From NCBI GenBank assembly GCA_011947345.1, contig JAAVTG010000637.1, positions 62,001 through 126,000 on the forward strand: a DNA stretch of 64,000 bases, read 5' to 3'. The translations under genes were made by a program, and so were the position numbers. Under the pieces are notes generated by a model. It was not told the origin of the DNA. It searched no databases and saw only the letters and a program-made list of their open reading frames with translations. This DNA is from Phytophthora quininea. Taxonomy: Eukaryota > Oomycota > Peronosporomycetes > Peronosporales > Peronosporaceae. Of the stretch, positions 33,137-43,475 are shown piece by piece (within the stretch, counting starts at the first letter, position 1; the number at the start of each line of letters is the position of its first letter).

Positions 33137-34691
33137 CGTTCAAAGCTGCTCCGGCCCGACGGAAAACATCGCGTGGGATACCGCAAGTGCAGTCTGGTAC
33201 GCCACAGACGAACTGTTGGTGGAGTGTGGCGCTGCTCCGATGAGAAGATCGAGGCACTGGGTCGTGACGAGTTGGCGCACTACCGTCTCGTTGCCGCGGA
33301 GTTTTCTTTGCTGGCGTGGATGGAACACTCCGTTGTGTTAACCCCGGCTCCGATGCTGGTGCTGTGTCTTGACGATGCTCGATACGCTGGTCGCCGAACC
33401 GAACAGCGTTGATTTTCACCGAAGCATTTTCGATCTGCCGCTTGAGTATGTGCAGCTCTCGAGCGTGTCTTGCGCAGTCGTCTTGAGCTTGACGCGCTTC
33501 GTCGAGCAGCGTCAGGATCTCTTGCCATTCGCTTTCGAGGGTTGTCACGGCAATTTGCTGCTTGGTCACGCAGGCTTGCGCTAGGTCGCGTTGCTCGATG
33601 GCCCGAGCGAGTCGCTGAGCGTGAAGCTGTCGACGGTGCTGTCGTCGGTCCTGCGCTTCTCGGGCCTTCGCCAACTGGTCCAACAGTTCTGCTGCGTCTT
33701 GGCTTTTCCGTTCCTTCTGTCGCCCTTGATCTTCCCGGATAGCGCGTTGCTCTGCTTGTCGTGCTCGTTGCTGTGCCTCCACAGCTAGCAGTCGACTGCG
33801 CTTGGCCTTCTCAATAGCAAAGCCGCTGCAGAGTCGACTCCAAGAGCTCAGCGCTCGCAACAGAGCAGCTCTGCGCCAGAACTGCAGCTTCTCGTCTGCA
33901 ACGAGCAGACCACGTGCTGGTTGCGATTGCAGACGCACACTAGGCGGTAACTGGAACGCTTCAGCGTTATTGAAAGGGCTCTTGTGAACACAACGAAGTC
34001 CTTTGAACCACCCGACAACATCCGGGATCCCCCAACGTTGCAGACTGCCAAGCCCGTAAGGATAGCGATGCATATCTTCCAACGTTGCAGCGTTTTGGCA
34101 CCACCTCCCGACGAACAGAGTCCCAAACGTGTAGAACCCTACGCCGTAGTTTTGCTCGTGGCCAAAGTCGCCTTCGAACTCCAGCGTGGTGCTGTAGTGC
34201 GTGCCGTGCCCTACTTGTCTTCCATCGACCCACTGCCCAGCAAAGCTTTCATCTGCAGTCGTGAGCACCCCGACGCCATGTGGCAGACAGATCTCGCCGA
34301 CGCTCAGCCGAACTTGGCCGCGGTAGACGCCACCGCCGCCAAAATCGACCACGCGATACTCGATTGCATCATCGGTCTGCAGCGGTTCAGCCGCATCGAC
34401 TGCTTTGCTGCTGCTGCCGCTGCCGTCGACGTGATTGTCGCTGTGAATCTCCAGCAGCTCGTGCTGGACGCGTGCGAGCTGTTGCTGCAGCGCGGCAACT
34501 GCATCCACGTGGCCGTCGGCGGGCGGCTGATTGGGCTTGGCTGCTGCAGCGCTGTCCGGGGCCCGCTGCGGGTCGCTTGTCTGACGTCCAGAGGCGCTTG
34601 CAGCTGCAGTTGTCGCGACGGACAAGGACGGCCCGGCGCCTGACGCTGAGGGCACTTCCGCGGGCTCCGTTCCGGCGTCATCGAGCGCCAT
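33129..34691 (-). CDS. MORN-repeat and coiled-coil protein
   Basis: Start preferred at 34691 (MALDDAGTEPAEVPSASG); an upstream ATG at 34787 is also in frame. After an alanine-rich head and a short coiled coil come MORN repeats (GVYRGQVRLSVGEICLPHGV, DESFAGQWVDGRQVGHGTHY, EFEGDFGHEQNYGVGFYTFG). A roughly 150-residue Arg/Gln/Ala-rich coiled coil follows (AEQRAIREDQGRQKERKSQD). The tail has a Cys cluster (VCGVPDCTCGIPRDV). MORN repeats usually bind membrane lipids or act in cytoskeletal scaffolds. The frame is unbroken over its whole length, unlike most neighbours. Its stop overlaps the first possible ATG of the ankyrin/TOG gene by a few bases. Confidence 0.8.
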   Translation of the reverse strand: MALDDAGTEPAEVPSASGAGPSLSVATTAAASASGRQTSDPQRAPDSAAAAKPNQPPADGHVDAVAALQQQLARVQHELLEIHSDNHVDGSGSSSKAVDAAEPLQTDDAIEYRVVDFGGGGVYRGQVRLSVGEICLPHGVGVLTTADESFAGQWVDGRQVGHGTHYSTTLEFEGDFGHEQNYGVGFYTFGTLFVGRWCQNAATLEDMHRYPYGLGSLQRWGIPDVVGWFKGLRCVHKSPFNNAEAFQLPPSVRLQSQPARGLLVADEKLQFWRRAALLRALSSWSRLCSGFAIEKAKRSRLLAVEAQQRARQAEQRAIREDQGRQKERKSQDAAELLDQLAKAREAQDRRQHRRQLHAQRLARAIEQRDLAQACVTKQQIAVTTLESEWQEILTLLDEARQAQDDCARHARELHILKRQIENASVKINAVRFGDQRIEHRQDTAPASEPGLTQRSVPSTPAKKTPRQRDGSAPTRHDPVPRSSHRSSATLHQQFVCGVPDCTCGIPRDVFRRAGAALNDE

Positions 34692-34787
34692 CTGGCGGTC
34701 TCGGCGCCACCAAGCGGACCCCAACTGCAACGCAAGTGCAAGTAGACAGTCGAGCGGCCGCTTTGCACGTGTATTTTGGTGGCCCAC

Positions 34788-35572
34788 AACGCAGCGCTAT
34801 CCTGCTGCTGCTGGTCATGTGGTTGAAGGTCTAGGCAAGTTCAAATCAAATCTCCGGCACGGGTTCAAGCTGTTAAGCCGTGAGAGAGAGAGCCGATTAG
34901 AGAGACTTTGTAATCGACGCACTTTGAGATCGGAGACCGAGGAGGGGAAATTTTGGAGCCCCCAAGCCACGTGGAAGAAAGCGCGCGGGAGTGCCGTCGG
35001 GTTGCTGTACTGCCTGCCTGCCCGCGGCGTCGTTGCGCTTCGGCGAGCCGCGCGAACCAGGTGCGAGTTGCCCTCGCGAGCTTCCCGCGGGGAGGTCTGT
35101 CTCTTGTGGAGACTGCAACCTGATGCTCCGTAGACGTGGCAATGGCAGTGTAGCCATGTTAGAATCCCCGTCTAGCACGATAGTCTGTGTACTGTTGTGA
35201 TTCAATTACGGATGAGTTCTGTGCTTCAGATACTAAAGTCTCTGTAAGCGTCAGTTCTTTTGTTTCTACCTCTCTTTAACCATGGATTGCTGTCAAGTTC
35301 AAGTACTCTTTTCGACAGGATTGTCATGTGGGCCACACCAAAAACGAGACAGACGCGATTTAACGCGCGCGGATTGGTCGACATCCCGCCACCAGCCCGC
35401 CACGCCTGCGACGTCATACCTCAACCCGACCCCTCTGTAAACGAATCCATACAAACACCAAGTGCCGCTTGGGAGCGCGCGCGAACGTCAGCGTTCGTGT
35501 GTCGGTTGCACTGATTTGCGGCAGGAGCGGACGCCACCACAGCGAGCACGAGGAGCTTGCCGGCGCGGCTGG
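34788..35572. other. Divergent intergenic region between the MORN and GDH genes
   Basis: No convincing frame or repeat. It should contain the promoters of both genes; the GDH initiator lies just to its right. Confidence 0.4.
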
Positions 35573-35589
35573 GCATTCCGCAATTCGCC
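35573..35589 (+). promoter_or_regulatory. Oomycete initiator-type core promoter (INR)
   Basis: GCATTCCGCAATTCGCC matches most positions of the known Phytophthora initiator consensus TCATTYYNCAWTTT. It sits 48 bases upstream of the GDH start codon, a normal distance for the transcription start. Confidence 0.55.
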
Positions 35590-35636
35590 TCGTCCCGTGC
35601 CAAGCCTCCCCTCCCTCCGCACACACACACAAGGCA

Positions 35637-37285
35637 ATGCTGCAAGCCTCCCAGTTCCGGGCGATGCGGGCCTCGTCCTCGACGGCCCGCCCGCAGCTGC
35701 ACTCGCTGCTGGCGCGCGCCTTCGCGGCCCAGACCGGCGGCGGCGAGCAGGAGATGCTGCAGGCGCTCGACAAGTTCCAGAAGGACGCGGCCGCCAAGAC
35801 CGTGCCCTGGTTCCTAAACAACATGCCGCCGGCCTACTTCCGCTCCATCCACGAGGAGGACCGGTTGCAGCACCTGAACGCCATCACGGCGCTCGTCAAC
35901 GCGCAGCAGCCCGAGGTCATGATCCGCTCGCCCGACCAGGCCGTCTTCTCGCACTTTCGCTCGGGCGCCAACTTCCCGGGCCGCCTGGCCAACGTGCTGG
36001 ACCAGCTGCCGCAGACCGTGGACGGCGCCACGCTCGCGCGCGTCAAGATTTTCACGGCGCTCGACGACTCGCTGGCGCTCGACATCTTCCGCTTCGGCCA
36101 GCAGGAGCCGTTCCTGAACAAGACCCCGAGGAGAAGGAGGCTCGCGAGAGCATCCTCAAGTTTTGTGCCGAGATCCAGGACGGCAAGTACGCCGACAACA
36201 CGTGCTACCCGGCGCCGGGCAAGCACTTCGAGCCCGCGGCCGTTGACGCCTTCCTCAACCACAGCAACACCATGTACGTGCAGTTCAGCAACCCGCGCCG
36301 GCTCGCCTGGCAGATGGAGCTGTTCGAGAAGGTGCGCGGCACCGAGGGCGTGTCCGTGCAGGTGGAGCACAAGTGGGAGACCCGCAACGACGAGAACAAG
36401 CTCGCGAGCAGCGGCATCCCGCAGACCATGCTCACCATCGCCGCGTCCAACGTCATCCCCAAGAGCTTCATGCAGAAGGCGGCCACGTACTTGGGTCTGT
36501 GCCAGCTCAAGGTGGTGCGCGCCCACCTGGACGTGGTCAAGGACCCGCAGAACAACAACGGCGGCGGCCACGTCGCCATGATCCGCATCCTCGTGCAGCC
36601 CGGCGAGGAAGCGCTCGCCTCCGACTTCAAGTTCGAGTGGTCCAAGATCTCGGGCAACCTGAAGCTGCTCAAGTGGATCGACGACCGACCGGTGCGTCTC
36701 ACCGAGAAGCACCCGGAGCTCGGCATTTCGCGCGCCGAGCTCATTTACACCTACGGCAACATGCTGCACGGCGTGCTGGCAAAGAAGGACCCGTTCGCGT
36801 ACTCGCTCACGCGCATCATGGAGACGCTCGAGCACGACCACCACCTGCAGTTCGCCTCGCGCGCCGCCGACTTCTTCATGCAGAAGTTCGACCCGCAGAA
36901 CACCCCCATGACCGACGCGCAGCAGGATGCCATCGTCGACGAGCTCAAGAAGGAGATCCGCCGCAACGTCGAGACCGAGGACGCTATCCTGCTGCTCAAC
37001 ACCATGGTGGACGCTATCCGCGGCACGCTGCGCACCAACAAGTACGTGCGCGACCGCTACGCGCTGTCGCTGCGCATGGACCCCAGCATCATGGGCTACG
37101 GCACCGTCGGCAAGGACACTCCGTTCGGCGTCTTCTTCATCTACGGCCGTCGCTTTAAGGGCTTCCACGTGCGTTTCCGTGACATTGCTCGCGGTGGTCT
37201 CCGTATGGTGTACCCCAGCTCCACGGACGCCCACGCGCTCGAGAGCGCACGCCAGTACAACGAGGCCTACAACTTGGCCTTCGCT

Positions 37286-37317
<32 letters not shown>

Positions 37318-38175
37318 TGGCTCCAAGGCCGTCGTGCTGTGCGACCCGATCGTCGGACCCATCGGCGACGTTGCCCCGCGTGACTTCATCCTGCGCAAGA
37401 GCGTCAAGGCCTTCTCGGACGCTCTGCTCGACCTGAACACCACCAACGAGGCTGTCAAGGCCAAGATCGTGGACTACTACGGCCAGGACGAGCTCATCTA
37501 CCTGGGACCGGACGAGAACATCATCCCGGACGACATTGTCTGGATGACGAACCGTGCGGCCTACCGTGGCTACCCGATCCCGCGCGCCTTCATCAGCTCC
37601 AAGCCCAACGCTGGTTTCAACCACAAGGTGTACGGAGTCACTAGTGAGGGTGTGGCCGTCTTCGCCGATGTCGCTCTGCGCTCGCAGAACATCGACCCCA
37701 CCAAGCAGCCGTTCACAGTCAAGATCACGGGCGGTACTGACGGCGACGTTGCCGGCAATGTTATCAAGATCCTCCACCGCGAGTACGGTAGCAACCTGCG
37801 TATCGTCGGCATTTGCGATGGCACTGGTGTGATCGAGGACCCCGAGGGACTGGACATGACGGAGCTGCTGCGTCTTGTGGACGAGTCGCTGCCTCTGTCG
37901 AGCTTTGACGGCTCCAAGATTTCGGCTGCCACCGGCGTCAAGCACGACATCGCCACCCCGAGGGCATCCGCGCCCGTAACTCGATGCACAACCGTGTCAA
38001 GAGCGACTTGTTCATCCCCGCTGGTGGCCGTCCCAACACCATCAACGAGAACAACTGGCGCGACTACCTTGATGCCGACGGAAAGCCGTCCTCCGGTCTG
38101 ATTGTCGAAGGTGCCAACCTCTTCATCACGCCCGAGGCTCGCCAGCTGCTGTTCGACAGCGCCGGCGTTGTCATT

Positions 38176-38207
<32 letters not shown>

Positions 38208-38799
38208 GGTCTGCTCGTCGTACGAGATTGTGGCCAGCATGCTGCTCGAGACCGACGAGTTCCTGGCGGTCAAGGATGAGCTGGTGCTGGAGGTTGTCGA
38301 CAAGCTGCGTGCTCTGGCCCGCGTCGAGGCCCACCTGCTCTTCCGCGAGTACAAGAAGAACCCCACGGCTGCGTTGCCGCCCGCCAGTGAACGCATTAGT
38401 CGTGCCATCACTCGCGTGCACGACGCCGTCTTGGCCCACTTCGACAACGTGTGCGAGGCGGACCAGCAGGTGCTGTTCACACTCATCGAGGAGCACCTGC
38501 CGCCCAAGCTCCGCGAGGTGGCCCTGGACCGCGTGCAGAAGAACGTGCCGCTCGCGTACCTGCGCTCCATCGTGGCGTCCAGCCTGGCCAGCAAGATTGT
38601 CTACCGCGAGGGTCTGCAGTTTACCGAGGCGCTTCCGGACAGCAACCTGGGCAACATTGCGGTGCAGTACCTCAAGCAGGAGAAGAAGGTGCAGCGCCTG
38701 GTGCGTGACGTGCGCGAGTCGCAGTTGGCCAACAAGGACGACATCGCCGACCTGCTCGCCCGTGGCGGTGTGCTTGCTGGCTTGGACACACCCAACTAA
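35637..38799 (+). CDS. NAD-specific glutamate dehydrogenase, large (GDH2-type) form, probably mitochondrial
   Basis: Oxidises glutamate to 2-oxoglutarate and ammonia with NAD. About 1,050 residues, matching the 110-120 kDa class rather than the 50 kDa enzyme. The N-terminus (MLQASQFRAMRASSSTARPQ) is rich in Arg, Ser and Ala with no acidic residues, like a mitochondrial presequence. Core motifs: FRDIARGGLRMVYPS, PEGGSKAVVLCDP, and the nucleotide-binding ITGGTDGDVAGNVIKIL. These are followed by LIVEGANLFITPEARQLL and NKCGVVCSSYEI. Two frame breaks, near 36125 and 37958, both fall on ACCCCGAGG; one extra C in each restores T-P-E. Very GC-rich third positions suggest strong expression. No introns. 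Confidence 0.93.
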
Positions 38800-38944
38800 G
38801 TCATAGTAATATAAAAGCTCAGCGTTTACATCTCCACCGATCGATTCTAGCACACGGCGCACACGAAAGGAAGCTTCGACCACAACATTCGGAATCCAAA
38901 GACATGTATCGATGACAGACAACTTACCACAACCTGCAATCGCT

Positions 38945-41697
38945 CTAGACCGCTCGCTCCTTCAGCCATCTCGCCAGAGGTTCACGATCGCGGCAGTGGA
39001 CAGCACTCTTCAGACGCACTCCTTCCAACGACACTTCCAGACGCCGCTTGTATCCGCCCGTGTCCTTGCCCACCATAAAGGCCTCCACCTCAGCTGCACT
39101 GGCCTCGCTCTGGAATCGAGACACGACCCCGCACACAATGAAGCCCAACGTCATCGCCGAGTACTTTGTGGCCAACAAGTCCCATTTGTCCTGGATGAAC
39201 TGCCACGCCACTTGAACGCCGAGTTTGTCCCCAGCCACACTTACAAACGGGAAGCGAATGTCTTGCGCCCGCACGTTCTCGACGGCCCACTCCAACACTT
39301 GCAGCTTGGCGCTCGCACCCGACACAGACCCCATCGCGTTCAGACAGTCCTCCCGCTCCTCGGCAAAGTCACTCGAATTGTGAAGCTCCTGCAGCAGCTT
39401 GACGTTGGAGGCGTCGCCATACGTGACCTCGATATCGAACACTGCTCCGCGCAGGTCGCCGGACAGTGCAGACGACTCGCCGCCAATGTACGCGTGGAAG
39501 CGTTTCTTGGCCTCCTTGATCACGTCTGGGTCATTGGCAAGACCCAAACGGTAGATCACGGTCTTGCGGAACTCACCCTCGTCAGCCGAGGCTTGTTCTT
39601 TAGAGCTGTCCCACCCAAGACGCTTCATCACGTGGGCAAACAATGTGCGGATGTAGCGCTGGAAATCAGCGTAGAATGGCTCCTCGCGAAACAGATTGGA
39701 GTAGTAGCCCATGTTGCGAGAGATCTCCTTCCAGCACAACGAGGCGTACTCGTCCAGGTACGAACTCGTAAAGTCAAGTGCGACCGGAAGATCCACCACT
39801 CCAGCGCGTGCAAACGCAAAGATCGAGTTCAGCAAGCTGACACGATCCGGAACGCCGAGAAGCTGCTGCTTCACAGGAATTTGCAGACGCTTCCACAAGG
39901 CTGGCGAGTAATTGACGAGGTAGTAGCTCGCCTGGTTTGGATTGAGCTTGATCCATCCTTTAGGGTCGCTCGGCAACTGGATTTGCTTGTTGATGTCGTC
40001 GCCAGCGACGAGCGGAGTCGTTGGAGTGGTCGAACTCTTCAGCGATGCAGTTTTTGCATCCCAAATCCCGACCCGCTTGATGGTGTTCGGGTCTTCCGAC
40101 GTGCAAAATGTCACCGGCACATCCCACAGCGAGTTGTCGCCGCTGCAGAGCTGTTGGTCGGAGAAGAAGCGTTCCTGGACAAGTACACACTTGCCATCAT
40201 CGTTTTGCTGCAACGTCACCAGTGGGAAGCCAACTTGCTTCGTCCAAGTGTTGGCCATCTCCTTCACCTTTTGGCCGGACGCTTGCTCCAGAGCTTCCCA
40301 CAAATCCTCCGTCACAGTGTTCTTATAACTATGCTTGACGAGATAGTCGTGAACACCGCGATAGAACACATCGCGTCCAAGATACTCAGACAGCATACGA
40401 ACTACACTCGACCCCTTATGGTAGGAAATGGCATCAAAGATCTCGTCCGCTTCCTGCGGATGGTTGACCACAACTTCAATGGGGTGAGACGACACCATCG
40501 CGTCCTTAACAAAAGCCGAGCCGAGCATAATGTCCTGCACAAACGTCTCCCAGAGCTTCCACTCCGGGTAGATCTGATTCGACGCGTCGAACTCCATGAA
40601 CTGAGCGAAGCCTTCGTTCAGCCACAGACCCGTCCACCACTCCATCGTGACGAGGTTTCCGAACCACTGATGAGAAAGCTCGTGGCAAACAGTACGCGCG
40701 GCGTCCGCCTTGACTTCGTGGCTGCTCATCTTCTCGTCTACTAGCAAGTACGTCTCCGTGTATGTGATCAAGCCCCAGTTCTCCATCGCCCCCAGGAAGT
40801 CCGGGATCGCCACCATATCAACCTTCTTCAGTGGATACGGAATGCCAAAGCTCTCGGTGAAGAACGACAGCGCCTTCGTGGCCACGTTCAGTGCAACCTC
40901 CCGCGCGCACTCTGTCCAGGCGCAGTGTAGACATTTACTACTACTCCTTCCTTCGTCAGGTCCGAGATCATATCGAACTCCCCACCACCATCGCCACCAG
41001 GTACGTGGACATGACTGGCGACTCTGCAAACTTCCAGAGCTTCTCCGTGGGTCCGCCGATGTCGCTCCTCGTGTTCTTCCGGATGTGAGCGTTCTTTTGG
41101 GACGCACGAGCGTCTCCACCACGTGGGCGTTGGACAGCGCCACCAGATCGGGCTCTGTGACCATGGAGATCTCGAACGTGGCCTTGATCGCCGGCTCGTC
41201 CCAGCAGACGAACGCTCGACGAGCATCGCACGCCTCAAACTGCGTGACGGCCAGCACTCTCTTCTCCCCTTGGTGGTCGTACTCTGTCCGGTAGAAGCCT
41301 CGCAGCTGGTCGTTCAGGAAGCCGTGGAACTGCAGCTTGAGCGTCACTCTGGAGCCCTTGAGCAGTGGCTTCTCAAAGTGGAACGTGACCGAGTCGTCCT
41401 TGGTCTGCAGCTGGATCTGCTGGCACTGCTGCGTCTCTTGGGACCTCTCGTCGGTCACCGACACGTCGAACACGTAGAGCTCCACCGCATGGCAGGTGAT
41501 GGTCTTGGTGTCTTCTTGGACACGGAGCTGGACGCCCTCCGAGCCTTCGAAGCGGAAGTTGAGGAGGTCGATCACCTCGTAGTCCACATGGTACTACAGG
41601 AGAGCCTGTGTGAGGGGGGTAATACGTAGTAAGGGGGAGGATGACGCACCTTTTCAGGGACGACATTTGTCGGCAGACGCTGGAACACTTCCGCCAT
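38945..41697 (-). CDS. M1-family zinc aminopeptidase (puromycin-sensitive type)
   Basis: Removes N-terminal amino acids from peptides. Exon 1 (MAEVFQRLPTNVVPEK, start 41697) is joined by a GT-AG intron (about 41598-41649) to the main exon. Signature motifs: FLGAMENWG (substrate binding), HELSHQWFGNL with downstream LNEGFAQF (zinc ligands and catalytic Glu). The long helical C-terminal ERAP1-like domain ends at 38945. No signal peptide, so cytosolic. Three frame breaks between 40900 and 41115 each need one base and together return to the original frame; the segment between them still reads as family sequence (EKLWKFAESPVMSTYLVAMV, FDMISDLTKEGVVVNVYT). It converges on GDH with a 145-base gap. 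Confidence 0.92.
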
Positions 41698-41935
41698 CAC
41701 GGCGCCTTGATATCTTCGTGGGTGCTGTTGGACTCGGTGGCGGCGGATTCAGAAATGACTGTCCCCATTCGGCGACAGTCACGGCGCATGCTGATTGGAT
41801 TGCGCAAATCTGCAGACGAATGCGAACGAATTGCACATCAAACGGATACTTTTGTCGGGCAGCTCTGGTCGTGTTTGACTCTGGATCGACGTCACGAGGC
41901 TGCAACCACCACCAAGGCAACATTCAGTCTGCTGC

Positions 41936-43360
41936 CTAGTCTTGGACGCGACGTGTTCCTTCTTGTTCGAGAGCTTTGACGAGGGATAGCAGGAGATCGT
42001 TTGTTGGGGTGAGGATGTTGTGACGCTGGCCGCCGGCGACGATCCGGCCGGTGATGGCGTCGATCTCCGTCCTATCAAGCACGAACAAGGTAAGTGACTT
42101 CCTTGCCGCTCTGTCGAGTTAACGGTTTTTCGTTCGTACTTGGAGCCGCGACGCAGATCTGCGAGCATGGAGCAGACATTGCTGCCAGTGTTGCGAGCCA
42201 CATCAAAGATATCGTCCACGAGCTCCTGGGTAGTAACAAAGGTGAAGCTCGAAGCCAATATGTTTTCTGGGAAAACAACGTTACCTCTTCCGTGCAGGAC
42301 AGCGGGATTTGCTCGCTCTCGGCGACTGCGAGTGCTTCTTTCACCACCATTCTCACGCAGTGGCGACTCTCCTCGCTGTTGGCAACACTCTGACAATTGA
42401 CAGCATCGCCTCTTAAATTGCAGGCACCTCATGAGATCTGCTCAGAATCTTACCATGTTGGTCGCGTCCAGCAACGAAGCAATCGGGTTGATCGCCGCAT
42501 TCACAATGAGCTTCCTCCACAGCATCGCCTGCATTTTCCTTGTCTCCAGCACTTCACAGTTGATTCCTTTGCATACAAGTCATGGTATGTTACTTGAACT
42601 TCAAAAGAACACGCATCCAACCTGCGGTTCGTACCTGCTGCAGCGAGGACTTGAGCCAAAGTCTTCACCTTGGCGTTTCGACGCTGGGTCTCGTCCTCCG
42701 CCGTTGCTGCAAATGGAGCCAGGTACGTCATCCCAGCATCCAAGCCGCTAACGAGGACATCTCCGAAGGATGTTAGCCGTCCTCCAACGAATGTCACGCC
42801 GTTGACAAACTGCCAGCGATCGCCACCCAATTGTGCTGCGTCAGGCACTTCTCCCAGTCCATTTTGCAGTAGCACACACAGACCGTCCTCACACAGCAAA
42901 TGACCATATTTCTCTTGGAGACCCTTGAGGACATTCACACTGTCGTACGCCTTCACTGCCACCAGAAGGACGTCCAGAGCGTTCTCCTTGCTATCCGCAA
43001 AGTTCTCCAACGTTCCGACACGGACGTTTGACGTAGTGCTGCCGATTGCTGTCTGTCGAGTGTCCATTTTGAAGCTCAGATTACTGTCCACTTGGGACGA
43101 GCCTCTCAACTTCAATTGCCGCCTTGTCGTCATCCACTTTTCCAACTGCTGGGGCTTAACAAACGCGTCCACTTGCAGTCTCGGCAGCTGCTGGTCGGTC
43201 GAGGACGCCAACAGACCCAAGCGAGTGAAAAGATGGTGCCGATTGCACCCAGCCCAAGCACACCGATGCGCAGCTCATGGTCATGGCCAGCGCGAGAGCT
43301 ACAGGCCGCCGAACGGAGCCGCAGTGGAGTCCGAGCTCCAACGCCGCACATGATGTGCAT
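41936..43360 (-). CDS. 2-dehydropantoate 2-reductase (ketopantoate reductase family)
   Basis: Reduces ketopantoate with NADPH in pantothenate/CoA synthesis, or a related substrate. The Rossmann start is ELRIGVLGLGAIGTIF, followed by VLLVAVKAYDSVNVLKGL and VLLQNGLGEVPDAAQ and FVNGVTFVGGRL. The C-terminal ApbA domain appears only after splicing: an intron ending ATGCAG near 42568 gives VQAMLWRKLIVNAAINPIAS. Later exons give ELVDDIFDVARNTGSNVCSM and TEIDAITGRIVAGGQRHNI before the stop at 41936. I count four introns, all GT-AG. One frame break at TTTT near 43235 needs one base. The N-terminal 29 residues before ELRIG could be a targeting peptide. Confidence 0.85.
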
Positions 43361-43475
43361 TTGAGTCTACCTAATTGATGTAACGATACATTTTTTAACA
43401 CTCTACTGCTACTTAGTATTCCACTTCAACTTGTTAAGTAGCTCTAACTCGCGTCGTTTCGCGTCCCAGATCCTG

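Noticed and set aside
35834..37945. 703-codon minus-strand frame
   Set aside because: It is the antisense shadow of the GDH gene. Strong G/C bias at third positions leaves the opposite frame free of stops; the product is Val/Leu/Arg-rich with no domain.
37570..38922. 450-codon minus-strand frame
   Set aside because: Antisense shadow of the GDH C-terminal part, same composition effect.
38912..40744. 610-codon plus-strand frame
   Set aside because: Antisense shadow of the M1 aminopeptidase, whose zinc and GAMEN motifs lie on the minus strand.
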